Source: Acidobacteriota bacterium
Lineage (GTDB): Bacteria > Acidobacteriota > Terriglobia > Bryobacterales > Bryobacteraceae
DNA length: 40,322 bases
Reading direction: 5' to 3'
NCBI GenBank assembly: GCA_026394075.1
Contig: JAPKYX010000248.1
Span: 1-40,322 of the forward strand
Part shown: piece after piece, positions 27,997 to 36,620 of the stretch
How the letters are laid out: each line of letters opens with the position of its first letter
Position numbering within the stretch: position 1 is the first letter of the stretch
Translations under genes and position numbers: made by a program
The notes under the pieces: generated by a model
Seen by the model: the letters and a program-made list of their open reading frames with translations, nothing else
The model's database searches: none
What the model was told of the DNA's origin: nothing

Positions 27997-28800
27997 ATGT
28001 TGAAGCTTTCGTTGTTCGCGTTGCCCCTGCTGGCCCTGGCTGCCAATCCCCCGGAATGGAGCCGTCCCTTCCCGCCGCACCGGATCGCGGGACACATCTA
28101 CTACGTCGGCACGGAAGACCTGGGCTGCTACCTCATCACCGGCAAGGCCGGGCACATCCTCGTAAACACGGGCCTGGAAGATTCGCCCGCCATGATCGCG
28201 GCCAGCATTGAAAAGTTGGGCTTCAAGCTTTCGGACATCAAGATCCTGCTCACCAACCAAGCGCACTTCGATCATGTCGCCGGCCTGGCCGACATGCAGA
28301 AGATGACCGGCGCGAAAGTCTTCGCCACACCCCCCGACGCCAAGCTGATCGAATCGGGCGGCAAAGCGGATCCGGCCGGGTTCACCAACTATAAGCCCAC
28401 CAAGGTGGACCGCATTTTGAAGAACGGCGAGATCATTCAGTTGGGCGACATCTCACTCAAGACCATCTATCACTACGGCCACACCCTGGGCAGCTCCAGC
28501 TACGAGACGACGGTGACCGAGAATGGCAAGAAGCTCAACTTTCTGATGGTCAACATGGGCACGGTGGTGATGCCGCTCACCTCGCCCGGCTATCCCGATA
28601 TCGTGAAGGACTTCCGCGCCACGTTCTCCCACCAGAAGACTCTGCGCCCCGAGATCTGGGTGGCAACGCACGGGTCACAGTATGGCTTGAAAGAGAAGTT
28701 CGCCACCAAAAGCTTCGTCAATGGCGCAAGCTATCTGGAAGCCGTGGCCGACTACGAGAAGAAGTTTGAGCGGCAAGTGAAGATCGAGCTCGGCAAGTAA
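27997..28800 (+). CDS. Subclass B3 metallo-beta-lactamase-fold hydrolase, GOB-like (Gln in place of His116)
   Basis: This 267-residue protein has a signal peptide (MLKLSLFALPLLALAANPPE), then a metallo-beta-lactamase domain. The metal-site residues are Gln88, His90, Asp92 and His93 in LLTNQAHFDHVAG, His162 in YHYGHTLGSSS, and His225 in WVATHGSQYG. In B3 numbering Gln88 replaces His116, the substitution known from GOB enzymes of Elizabethkingia. Met187 in VNMGTV appears to stand where GOB has Met221, and RIAGHIYYVGTEDLGCYLI and IEKLGFKLSDIKILL also follow GOB closely. It should be periplasmic and zinc-dependent; beta-lactam hydrolysis is plausible but not shown, and another hydrolase role is possible. 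The longer frame from 27916 adds 27 residues before the signal peptide and is rejected. It is divergent from the GH88/105-like gene. Confidence 0.9.
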   Translation: MLKLSLFALPLLALAANPPEWSRPFPPHRIAGHIYYVGTEDLGCYLITGKAGHILVNTGLEDSPAMIAASIEKLGFKLSDIKILLTNQAHFDHVAGLADMQKMTGAKVFATPPDAKLIESGGKADPAGFTNYKPTKVDRILKNGEIIQLGDISLKTIYHYGHTLGSSSYETTVTENGKKLNFLMVNMGTVVMPLTSPGYPDIVKDFRATFSHQKTLRPEIWVATHGSQYGLKEKFATKSFVNGASYLEAVADYEKKFERQVKIELGK

Positions 28801-28830
28801 TTCGGCTTCCCTCAATCTGCATTCGCGGTG

Positions 28831-28836
28831 TACACT
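28831..28836 (+). promoter_or_regulatory. -10-like TACACT for a probable leaderless GTG start
   Basis: TACACT lies exactly 7 nt before the GTG at 28844, without a Shine-Dalgarno. GTG leaderless starts are known in other bacteria. Confidence 0.45.
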
Positions 28837-28843
28837 AGCGAAC

Positions 28844-29140
28844 GTGCAGCGCGTATGGGCTATTCTGTTGGCGTTGGCGTTCAGCTTCTCGCTGATTGCG
28901 CCGGCGCTGGCTGCCGAGAATCGCACTCGCGTACCCTCCTGTTGCCGTAAGGATGGCAAGCACCGTTGCGCAATGAGTGACGCGGGCACCACGGTGCTGG
29001 ACACCTTTTCGGTGGCTCCTCCGGCGGGTGTTCAGATCAGCCTGATCGCCGCACACCCGCAAGGTGTTCCCCAAACCGAAGCGCGCCAGCGCCTCGCCTT
29101 CAGCCGTTCCGCTCACAAACGCGGCCCTCCCACCTGCTAG
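28844..29140 (+). CDS. Small secreted protein with CC-x5-H-x-C motif
   Basis: This 98-residue protein has a clear signal peptide (VWAILLALAFSFSLIAPALA, cleaved near Ala-Glu 24-25), followed by a Cys/His cluster, SCCRKDGKHRCAM (Cys33, Cys34, His40, Cys42), and a polar C-terminus with one further Cys at the last residue. The cluster looks suited to binding a metal such as copper, which is inference. I do not recognise a named family, though small exported proteins with a CCRRxGKHHC-like core occur in acidobacteria as far as I recall. It starts with GTG, supported by the -10-like box 7 nt upstream. The third TonB receptor begins 122 bp downstream and could be co-transcribed. Confidence 0.75.
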   Translation: MQRVWAILLALAFSFSLIAPALAAENRTRVPSCCRKDGKHRCAMSDAGTTVLDTFSVAPPAGVQISLIAAHPQGVPQTEARQRLAFSRSAHKRGPPTC

Positions 29141-29262
29141 CTCTGACCGCCCGTCATTCGCGTGTGGCCACCGCCCACGGTTGATCTCTGGATCACCGGG
29201 TCGGCCGATCCCCACGTGCTGCTGCCCCCGCAACGTGTCAGTTCTGCAAGCAAGGAAATCGC

Positions 29263-32073
29263 ATGTTCAAGACTTTCTGTTGGTCAATACTGGTGGCCGC
29301 CGGTGTGGCCTGCTCCCAGGAGACCATTCATCGGGCCAGCGTCAGCGGCCGCGTGACGGACCCTTCCGGGGCGCTCGTCCAAGGTGCCCAGATTGTGGCT
29401 CGCCACACCGAAACCAACCTCGCCAGCGCCACCGAGACTGATCGTGACGGCCGCTTCCGTCTCACCTATTTGCGCGTCGGCACCTACGAGATCAAGGTGC
29501 ATCGTGACGGGTTCGCCGATGCCGTCCGCACGCTCGGGTTAAGCGCGGGTGCGGCGCATGAGCTGGCCTTCACGCTCTCGATCAGCGCCGCCGAGACCAA
29601 CGTCGTGGTGCAAGGCAACATGACCTTGCTTGAATCGGCGCGCAGCCAGATTGCGGGCACGGTGCCCCAATCCGAAGTGGCCAACCTGCCGCTGAACGGG
29701 CGGAACTTTCTCGACATCGCGCTGCTGGTGCCGGGCGTGTCGCCCACCAATACCGGCAGCAATCAACTGTTCGCCGAGACCTCGGCGGTGCCCGGGCAAG
29801 GCATCTCGGTGGGCAGCCAGCGCAACTTCTCGAACAACTTCGTGGTGGACGGCCTATCGGCCAATGACGACGCAGCGGGCTTGAGCGGTGTTCTTTATGG
29901 AATGGATACGGTGCAGGAGTTTCAGGTGGTCACCTCCGGTGCTCAAGCGGAGCTGGGCCGGGCGTTGGGCGGCTACATCAATGTGGTCACCAAAAGCGGC
30001 ACCAACACGCCGCATGGTGACTTCTACGGCTACTTCCGCAACCAGCGCTGGAACGCGGCCAATCCGCTGTCGAACGCCAAGCTTCCGATGACGCAGGCGC
30101 AGTATGGGGTCAGCCTGGGCGGCCCGCTGAAGAAGGACCGCACCTTCTACTTCGGCAACTTTGAGCAGCGCCAACTGAACCAGAGCGGCTTGATCACCAT
30201 CACGCCCGCCAACATTACGGCCATCAACACGCGTCTGGATGCGGTTGGCTACCGGGGCGCGCGCCTGGCCACTGGCATCTACTCGAATCCGGTGCATCTC
30301 ACCAATGTGCTGGCCAAGGTGGACCACCAGTTCAGCACGCGTGATCAGTTCAGCCTGCGCTACAGCCTTTACGATGCTGGCAGCCGCAATTCACGCGGAG
30401 CCGGTGCGCTGAACGCGGCGACGGCCTCGTCGGGTCTCGACAATCGCGATCAGACCATCGCCGCCAGCAACATCTTCACGCTGTCACCGCGCACGGTGAA
30501 CGAGACGCGTGGTCAGTTCACTCACAGCACCCTCTCGGCTGAGCCAAGTGATCCGGCGGGGCCGTCAGTCAGCATTGCCGGCGTCGCGTCGTTTGGGCGG
30601 CTTTCCGGCTCGCCCACGGGCCGCGAGAACAAGCTCTACGAACTGGTGGACAACCTCTCGCACCAGGCCGGCGCTCACGCGATGCGCGCGGGGTTTAGCT
30701 TCTTGTACAACGACAGCCTCATCACCTTTCCCCGCTCTCTGCGGGGCACGTACGCCTTCTCCTCACTCGCCAATTTCCTAACGGGCACTTACAACAACGC
30801 GGGCTACACGCAAACCTTCGGCAACACGCAGGTGCCGCAGACCAATCCCAACGTCGGCTTCTACGTGCAGGACGAATGGAAGGTCAGCTCTTCACTCACT
30901 CTGAATGCCGGCCTGCGCTACGACCTCCAGTTTCTGGACAAGGTGGCGACCGACCGCAACAACGTCTCCCCACGCGCGGGCTTTGCCTGGTCACCCGGGG
31001 CTGCGCGCCGCACCGTAATCCGCGGCGGCTTCGGGCTGTTCTATGACCGCGTGCCGTTGCGCGCTTTGGCCAACGCTCTGCTGTCCAGCGGCAACTCGAC
31101 CACGCTCAACTCCGCCAGCCAGATCAGCATCAGCGTGGCACCCACGCAGGCCGGTGCGCCCATCTTCCCCAATATCCTGTCGAGTGGTGTGCCCGCCGGC
31201 GTGCTGGTGAACTTCACCACCATGGACCCTAACCTGCAAAACGCCTTTTCCAAGCAAGGCAACATCGAGGTGGAGCGCCAGTTGGGCGCGCACAGCACGC
31301 TCAGCGTGGGCTACCAGCATTTGACCGGCAGCAACCTGATCATCGCCATCAACCAGAACGTCCCCACATGTGTGGCGGCGGGGACCAACAACGGTTGCCG
31401 CCCGAATCCCAACTACTCCAACAACAGCCAGTACCGCTCCCAGGCCGAATCCCGCTACGACGCGCTGCATGTCTCGTTCGTGCAGCGGCCGGTGCGCTGG
31501 GGCAACTACCGCATCTCCTACGCCTATTCTCGGTCGGACAACAATGTGGGCGAGTTCTTCTTCAGCTCGCCGATCGACCCGGTTGATATTTCCAAAGACT
31601 ACGGCCGTTCCGACGACGACCAGCGCCATCGCGTCGTCTTCAACGGCAGCCTGCATTCGCCGATAGGCCCGGCCAAGTCAGCTTGGCAGCACCTGAGCCA
31701 CGGCTTCCAGTTGAGCGGCATGCTGCAATACTATTCAGCGCTGCCGCTCAACTTGACCACCGGTGTCACCACCGTGCAGGGCACCGCCGCCCGGCCCACC
31801 GTCAACGGCCAGTTCATCGCCCGCAACGCCGGCACGGGCAACGATTTCTTCAACGTCAACCTGCGGCTGAGCCGGAACTTCACGCTCACCGAGCGGTTGA
31901 AGCTGGAAGCGCTGGGCGAAGCGTTTAACGGGCTCAATCACCGGAATAACCTAACGCGCAATGGAGTCTTTGGCACGGGCGCGTATCCTCAACTGCCTTC
32001 AGCCACTTTCGGACAAGTGACCGCCGTGAATGATCCGCGCGGGGTGCAACTGGCGCTGCGGATCCGCTTCTAG
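29263..32073 (+). CDS. TonB-dependent receptor with carboxypeptidase-regulatory domain
   Basis: This 936-residue protein has a short signal peptide (MFKTFCWSILVAAGVACSQ; Cys17 is not in a good lipobox), a carboxypeptidase-regulatory domain (ASVSGRVTDPSGALVQGAQI, RVGTYEIKVHRDGF), a plug (LPLNGRNFLDIALLVPGVSP, VQEFQVVTSGAQAELGR, GGYINVVTKSGTNTPHGD), and a barrel ending GVQLALRIRF with terminal Phe. The LPLNGRNF motif is typical of acidobacterial receptors of this class. It is shorter than the other two receptors here. An AAGGAA about 9 nt before the ATG supports the start. It follows the small Cys/His protein, which may hint at a metal or metallophore substrate; a carbohydrate is equally possible. 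Confidence 0.94.
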   Translation: MFKTFCWSILVAAGVACSQETIHRASVSGRVTDPSGALVQGAQIVARHTETNLASATETDRDGRFRLTYLRVGTYEIKVHRDGFADAVRTLGLSAGAAHELAFTLSISAAETNVVVQGNMTLLESARSQIAGTVPQSEVANLPLNGRNFLDIALLVPGVSPTNTGSNQLFAETSAVPGQGISVGSQRNFSNNFVVDGLSANDDAAGLSGVLYGMDTVQEFQVVTSGAQAELGRALGGYINVVTKSGTNTPHGDFYGYFRNQRWNAANPLSNAKLPMTQAQYGVSLGGPLKKDRTFYFGNFEQRQLNQSGLITITPANITAINTRLDAVGYRGARLATGIYSNPVHLTNVLAKVDHQFSTRDQFSLRYSLYDAGSRNSRGAGALNAATASSGLDNRDQTIAASNIFTLSPRTVNETRGQFTHSTLSAEPSDPAGPSVSIAGVASFGRLSGSPTGRENKLYELVDNLSHQAGAHAMRAGFSFLYNDSLITFPRSLRGTYAFSSLANFLTGTYNNAGYTQTFGNTQVPQTNPNVGFYVQDEWKVSSSLTLNAGLRYDLQFLDKVATDRNNVSPRAGFAWSPGAARRTVIRGGFGLFYDRVPLRALANALLSSGNSTTLNSASQISISVAPTQAGAPIFPNILSSGVPAGVLVNFTTMDPNLQNAFSKQGNIEVERQLGAHSTLSVGYQHLTGSNLIIAINQNVPTCVAAGTNNGCRPNPNYSNNSQYRSQAESRYDALHVSFVQRPVRWGNYRISYAYSRSDNNVGEFFFSSPIDPVDISKDYGRSDDDQRHRVVFNGSLHSPIGPAKSAWQHLSHGFQLSGMLQYYSALPLNLTTGVTTVQGTAARPTVNGQFIARNAGTGNDFFNVNLRLSRNFTLTERLKLEALGEAFNGLNHRNNLTRNGVFGTGAYPQLPSATFGQVTAVNDPRGVQLALRIRF

Positions 32074-32088
32074 CATCTTTCCGCAGCG

Positions 32089-32108
32089 CGCCCGCCAGTG
32101 AGCGGGCG
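32089..32108 (+). terminator. Hairpin after the third TonB receptor
   Basis: CGCCCGC-cagtga-GCGGGCG, a 7-bp perfect stem, lies 15 nt after the stop codon. There is no T-tract, so it is a weak or factor-assisted terminator, or it may protect the mRNA end. Confidence 0.5.
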
Positions 32109-32174
32109 TATCCTGGAGGGGGCCCCTATAGAAAGCCGGATGGCGAAGGCGGCCCTCCTGAAGGAGATTCTCTG

Positions 32175-34739
32175 GTGAATCGGTTGCATCTCACGCGCGT
32201 GGCTTTGGTGGCACTGGCTCTGTCGGCCAGTGGTTGGGCGCAGGTGGACTTTTCGCGTGAGGTCCAGCCCATTCTGCGCAAGAACTGCTTGGCTTGCCAC
32301 GGCCCTGGGATGCAGCAAAGCGGCTTGCGCCTCGATGACGGCACAGCGGCGCTGAAGGGCGGCTATAGCGGGGCGGTGATCATACCCGGCGACGCGAAAG
32401 GCAGTCCGCTGATGCGGCGGGTCCGGGGTGACCAGGGGTTGCCGGCGATGCCTCCGGGTGAGAAGCGGCTGAAGCCGGAAGAGATGGCGACGCTGGAACG
32501 CTGGATCATCAGCGGTGCCTCATTCCCAGCCAAGGCACCGGTGCTGACAACGGCGGCGCCGCGCGTCACCTCGAAGCATTGGGCGTTCCAGCCGGTCCAG
32601 CGTCCGTCCGTGCCTGAAGTCACTGGTGGCCGCAATGCGATCGACCGCTTTGTGCTGGCGCGTTTGGCGAAAGAGAAGATCGCTGCGTCGCCCGAAGCCG
32701 ACCGCCGCGTACTGCTGCGCCGCGTCAGCTTTGACCTGACGGGTCTGCCGCCTACCGCTGCCGAGACTGATGAGTTTCTGCGCGACACCCGGCCCGACGC
32801 CTATGAGCGGCAAGTGGACCGTCTGCTGGCCTCACCGCATTTCGGCGAGAAGTGGGCGCGGCACTGGCTGGATCAAGCCCGCTATGCCGACTCCGATGGC
32901 TACGAGAAGGATTGGTCTCGCCCATGGGCCTGGCGGTGGCGGAACTGGGTGATCGATGCCATCAACACCGACATGCCTTTTGACCGCTTTACGGCGGAGC
33001 AGATTGCCGGCGACCTGCTGCCGAACGCCAAGACCGAGCAGCAAGTTGCCACGGGCTTTCATCGCAACACGCTCACCAATCGCGAAGGTGGCATCGACGA
33101 CCGGCAGTTCCGCTTTGAGGCTACGCTCGACCGTGCGAGCACCGTCAGTTCGGTGTGGCTGGGCTTGACCATGGGCTGCGCGCAATGCCACGACCACAAG
33201 TACGACCCCATCTCGCAGAAAGACTTCTACTCGCTGTTTGCCTTCTTTGACAATGCCGAAGAAGTGAACATTGACGCTCCGCTGCCCGGTGAGTTCGGCC
33301 CCTGGATCCGCGGTCGCGATGAGTATCAACGCAAGCGCGACGCGCTGTTGGCTGAGTACAACGTGGCTGCTCTGCAAGCGGATTGGGAGAAGAACATCCT
33401 CTACACCATCGCCCATCTGGGTGAGCGGACTGATTGGGACCTGGCCTGGGATTGCGTCAACAAGCTGACCGAAGATGGCGACGGCGGCAAGATCGTGCAG
33501 ATGCCCGCCGCGCAGCGCACACCGCGCGAGCGCGACATCCTGACCGACCACTTTGTGGCCAACTACCACTTCGCCATCGGCAACAAGAAGTGGAAAGAAC
33601 TGAAGCTGGATGAGCTGAATAAGAAGCTGCGCGAATTGAAGACGCAGTACCCGCAACTGAGCCAAGCATCGGTGATCAGCGAAATGGCTTCGCCCAAGCC
33701 CAGCTACTTGCGCGTCCGCGGCGACTACAAGACCAACGGCATTGAAGTGCAGCCCGAGACGCCCGGCGTGCTGCCGGCCCTGAACGCGAACGGCCGGGCG
33801 ACACGGGTGGACTTGGCGCGCTGGCTGATGGCCCCCGAGAATCCGCTGACGGCGCGCGTGGCCGTAAATCGCATTTGGCAGGAGCTGTTCGGCGCGGGCC
33901 TGGCACCGACATCGGATGACTTTGGTGCGCGCAGTGAAGCGCCAACGCATCCAGAGTTGCTGGACTGGCTGGCGGCGGAGTTCCGTGAGAATGGCTGGAG
34001 CCGCAAGGCAGTGCTCCGCACCATCGTCACTTCGGCCACCTACCGGCAGAGCTCGCAAGCCCGGCCGGAGTTGACCGAGAAGGACCCGAACAACACGCTG
34101 CTGGCGCGGCAAACGCGGCTGCGCCTGCCGGGCGAAATGATCCGCGACAATGCGCTGCGCGTGAGCGGCCTGCTGACGCCCACCATCGGCGGCCCCAGCT
34201 TCAACCCGCCCATCCCGCCCGGCGTGATGGAGCTGAGCTATGGCTCGCGCGGCTGGGGCACGGGTTGGAAGGAAGCGACGGGGCCGGAGCGGTACCGGCG
34301 CGGCCTCTACATTCAGTTCCTGCGGACTACGCCGTATCCGCTGCTGGCCAACTTCGATGTGCCAAAGTCCACCGTGGCGGCGTGCCGGCGGGACCGCTCG
34401 AATACGCCGCTGCAGGCGCTCAACCTGCTGAACGATCCGGTCTTTCTGGAGGCCGCGCAGGCGTTGGCGGTGAAGGTGCTGATGGGTGCGCCCGCCAGCT
34501 TTGAAGGCCGCGTGGAAGCGGCTTATCAGGCCGCGCTGAGCCGTAAGCCAACGGTGGCCGAGCAGACCCGGTTGCGGACCTACTTTGGAGAGCAGCAGCG
34601 GTTGCTGGCCGATGATACGAAGGCGATCGACCAACTGGTGCCAGTGACCTTGCCTACGGCGACGCGCCTGGAAACAGCCGTATGGACGGCGCTGTCGAGC
34701 GTGATCTTGAATTTGGATGAGTTCATCACCCGGGAATAG
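32175..34739 (+). CDS. DUF1549/DUF1553 (PSCyt1-PSCyt2-PSD1) cytochrome protein
   Basis: This 854-residue exported protein has a signal peptide (LTRVALVALALSASGWAQ); a planctomycete cytochrome c domain with CLACH at 38-42 and the GLRLDDGTAALKGGYSG, GDAKGSPLMRRV and RLKPEEMATLERWI segments; DUF1549 (~150-370: AIDRFVLARLAKEKI, DLTGLPPTAAETDEFL, SPHFGEKWARHWLDQARYAD, and CAQCHDHKYDP with a second CxxCH at 335-339); a linker; and DUF1553 (~560-830: NPLTARVAVNRIWQELFG, NTPLQALNLLNDPVFLEAA). The start is GTG with an AAGGAGA 8 nt upstream. Its DUF1501 neighbour follows after 8 bp, the usual pairing. These proteins are thought to be periplasmic redox or degradative enzymes; none of the domains has an assigned reaction. 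Confidence 0.95.
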   Translation: MNRLHLTRVALVALALSASGWAQVDFSREVQPILRKNCLACHGPGMQQSGLRLDDGTAALKGGYSGAVIIPGDAKGSPLMRRVRGDQGLPAMPPGEKRLKPEEMATLERWIISGASFPAKAPVLTTAAPRVTSKHWAFQPVQRPSVPEVTGGRNAIDRFVLARLAKEKIAASPEADRRVLLRRVSFDLTGLPPTAAETDEFLRDTRPDAYERQVDRLLASPHFGEKWARHWLDQARYADSDGYEKDWSRPWAWRWRNWVIDAINTDMPFDRFTAEQIAGDLLPNAKTEQQVATGFHRNTLTNREGGIDDRQFRFEATLDRASTVSSVWLGLTMGCAQCHDHKYDPISQKDFYSLFAFFDNAEEVNIDAPLPGEFGPWIRGRDEYQRKRDALLAEYNVAALQADWEKNILYTIAHLGERTDWDLAWDCVNKLTEDGDGGKIVQMPAAQRTPRERDILTDHFVANYHFAIGNKKWKELKLDELNKKLRELKTQYPQLSQASVISEMASPKPSYLRVRGDYKTNGIEVQPETPGVLPALNANGRATRVDLARWLMAPENPLTARVAVNRIWQELFGAGLAPTSDDFGARSEAPTHPELLDWLAAEFRENGWSRKAVLRTIVTSATYRQSSQARPELTEKDPNNTLLARQTRLRLPGEMIRDNALRVSGLLTPTIGGPSFNPPIPPGVMELSYGSRGWGTGWKEATGPERYRRGLYIQFLRTTPYPLLANFDVPKSTVAACRRDRSNTPLQALNLLNDPVFLEAAQALAVKVLMGAPASFEGRVEAAYQAALSRKPTVAEQTRLRTYFGEQQRLLADDTKAIDQLVPVTLPTATRLETAVWTALSSVILNLDEFITRE

Positions 34740-34747
34740 TTGAAGCC

Positions 34748-36172
34748 ATGAACGAACGCCAATTGTTTGAAACTCATCTGCGGCGGGACTTCCTGCGCCG
34801 GTCGCTGGCCGGGATGGGGACGCTGGCCCTGTCGGAATTGATGCAGGGCGCCACCACGCCCACCACCGATCCGCTGGCCCCGCGTGCGCCGCACTTTGCG
34901 CCGAAGGCGAAGAACGTGATCTTCCTGTTCCAGGAAGGCGCGCCTTCGCAGATGGACTTGTTTGATCCGAAGCCCGGTCTCGAAAAGTGGCATGGCCAGT
35001 CGCTGCCGCCTGAGATGACCAAGGACATGAAGCTGGCCTTCATCAAGCCGACGGCTAAGGTGCTGGCGTCGCCGCGCAAGTTTGCGCGGTATGGGCAGTG
35101 CGGCATGGAACTGTCAGACCTGCTGCCGTATACGTCGAAGCACGCGGATGACATCTGCCTGATCCGGTCGATGCGCTCGGATGCGTTTAACCATCACCCG
35201 GGCCAGTTGCTGCTGTTCTCGGGCCACATGACGGGTGGGCGGCCTTCGATGGGGGCTTGGGCGACTTACGGCCTCGGCTCGGAGTCGAAGAACCTGCCGG
35301 CGTTTGTCGCGCTGCAATCGGGGCCGGGCACCAGCGCGGGGTCGGACTTGTGGACCAACGGCTTTCTGCCGTCGATGTACCAGGGCACGGTGCTGCGCTC
35401 CTCGGGCGACCCGATTCTCTACTTGTCGAATCCGGCGGGCTTGTCGGCGGCGTCGCAGCGGGCGCGCTTGGATGCCTTGCGTGACCTGAATACGCAGCAT
35501 CTGGAGCAGACGGGCGATGCCGAGATTGCCTCGCGCATCCACTCCTATGAGCTGGCCTACCGGATGCAGTCGGCGGGGCCGGAGTTGACGGATTTGACCA
35601 AGGAGTCGCCGGAGACGCTTTCGAGCTACGGCATCGACGACAAGGATTCCAAGCAATACGGAACCAATCTGCTGCTGGCGCGCCGACTGGTGGAGCGGGG
35701 CGTGCGGTTTGTCCTGGTCATGCACTCCGGGTGGGATCACCATTCGGCCATCAATTCCGGCTTGCCGAAGACTTGCAAGCAGACCGATAAGCCGACGGCG
35801 GCCCTGCTGGCTGACTTGAAGCAGCGCGGCTTGCTGAAGGACACGCTGGTGGTGTGGGGCGGCGAGTTTGGGCGAACCGCCATGTCCGAGATCCGGCGGC
35901 CGGACGAGGCCGACAATGCGGGGCGCGACCACCATCCCAACGGTTATTCGATCTGGCTGGCCGGCGGCGGCGTGAAAGCCGGGCAGGTGATCGGCAAGAC
36001 GGATGAGCTGGCGCTGAACATCACCGAAGATCCGATTGACGTGCATGACTTGCAAGCTACGATTCTGCATTTGATGGGTCTGGACCACTTGAAGCTGACT
36101 TACCGCCACATGGGGCGCGATTTCCGCCTCACCGACGTGCATGGCAACGTCGTCAAGAAGATCTGCGCGTAA
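34748..36172 (+). CDS. DUF1501 Tat-exported protein
   Basis: This 474-residue protein has a Tat-like N-terminus (HLRRDFLRRSLAGMGTLALS, twin Arg at 12-13), then DUF1501 over the whole length: KNVIFLFQEGAPSQMDLFDP, LPPEMTKDMKLAFIKP, ICLIRSMRSDAFNHHPGQL, GRPSMGAWATYGLGSESKNL, VRFVLVMHSGWDHH, DTLVVWGGEFGRTAM and RDHHPNGYSIWLAGGG. The family has an alkaline-phosphatase/sulfatase-like fold with conserved Asp/His metal ligands in the last motifs, so a hydrolase is plausible. It follows its DUF1549/DUF1553 partner by 8 bp in one operon, suggesting that the two exported proteins work together. No strong Shine-Dalgarno is visible; translation may be coupled. Confidence 0.95.
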   Translation: MNERQLFETHLRRDFLRRSLAGMGTLALSELMQGATTPTTDPLAPRAPHFAPKAKNVIFLFQEGAPSQMDLFDPKPGLEKWHGQSLPPEMTKDMKLAFIKPTAKVLASPRKFARYGQCGMELSDLLPYTSKHADDICLIRSMRSDAFNHHPGQLLLFSGHMTGGRPSMGAWATYGLGSESKNLPAFVALQSGPGTSAGSDLWTNGFLPSMYQGTVLRSSGDPILYLSNPAGLSAASQRARLDALRDLNTQHLEQTGDAEIASRIHSYELAYRMQSAGPELTDLTKESPETLSSYGIDDKDSKQYGTNLLLARRLVERGVRFVLVMHSGWDHHSAINSGLPKTCKQTDKPTAALLADLKQRGLLKDTLVVWGGEFGRTAMSEIRRPDEADNAGRDHHPNGYSIWLAGGGVKAGQVIGKTDELALNITEDPIDVHDLQATILHLMGLDHLKLTYRHMGRDFRLTDVHGNVVKKICA

Positions 36173-36253
36173 TTTTCTCGATCCTGATGCTGCACGAGGG
36201 CACCCGGACAGCGCTTGTCTGCTTGTTGCTGTACACTTTGTGCAGCCAACGGC

Positions 36254-36278
36254 CCGGTCCGGCCTAGACCGGTAAACT
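36254..36278 (+). promoter_or_regulatory. Dyad plus -10-like TAAACT before the DUF1360 cassette
   Basis: CCGGTC-cggccta-GACCGG (36254-36272) directly abuts TAAACT (36273-36278), which is 3 nt before ATG 36282. A TACACT at 36233-36238 is an alternative -10 that would give a normal leader containing the dyad. The dyad could be an operator or, in a leader, a hairpin. Confidence 0.35.
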
Positions 36279-36281
36279 TTT

Positions 36282-36614
36282 ATGCTCATTTTGTGGTTCG
36301 TGGTTGATACGTTTGCGGTGTGGCGCGTCACGCATCTGATATACGCCGAGGACGGTCCATGGAACCTATTTGTCCGATTACGCAGCTTTCGAGTTTCACA
36401 CCGCTTGTTCGGCTGCTTTTACTGCCTCAGCCTGTGGATGGCGATTCCGTTCGCGCTGATTCAGGCGCAGAACTGGCCGGAGGGTCTCCGCCTCTGGCTG
36501 GGACTTTCCGGTGGCGCCATCCTGCTCCATCGCGCCACGGAGAGCCGGCACGCTCCGCTTCCCCATTGGACCGAAGAACCCAACGCGGTTTCACCAGACA
36601 ACGCACAGGAGTAA
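36282..36614 (+). CDS. DUF1360 membrane protein
   Basis: This 110-residue protein matches DUF1360: an N-terminal helix (MLILWFVVDTFAVWRVTHLI), an acidic/aromatic loop (YAEDGPWNLFVRLR), the family's C-x2-C motif (GCFYCLSLWMAIPFAL, Cys45 and Cys48), a second membrane segment, then a third hydrophobic stretch (LWLGLSGGAILLHRA) and a polar tail. It is an inner-membrane protein of unknown function; the Cys pair could bind metal or form a disulfide. Members occur scattered in Bacillus and Streptomyces and, as far as I recall, in phage-related loci. It is first of three closely packed genes; the next begins 6 bp after its stop codon. Confidence 0.85.
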   Translation: MLILWFVVDTFAVWRVTHLIYAEDGPWNLFVRLRSFRVSHRLFGCFYCLSLWMAIPFALIQAQNWPEGLRLWLGLSGGAILLHRATESRHAPLPHWTEEPNAVSPDNAQE

Positions 36615-36620
36615 CCCCTC

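Noticed and set aside
29141-29262. Possible riboswitch or structured leader before the third TonB receptor
   Set aside because: Only short, unremarkable complementarities are seen and no known riboswitch core is recognised; a ribosome binding site explains the end of the region.
32832-34634. 600-codon open frame on the minus strand
   Set aside because: It lies antisense within the DUF1549/DUF1553 gene, which has clear domains and a ribosome binding site; the antisense product shows no recognisable motif.
35114-36331. 405-codon open frame on the minus strand
   Set aside because: It is antisense to the DUF1501 gene and has Arg/Gln/His-rich low-complexity composition typical of a shadow frame.
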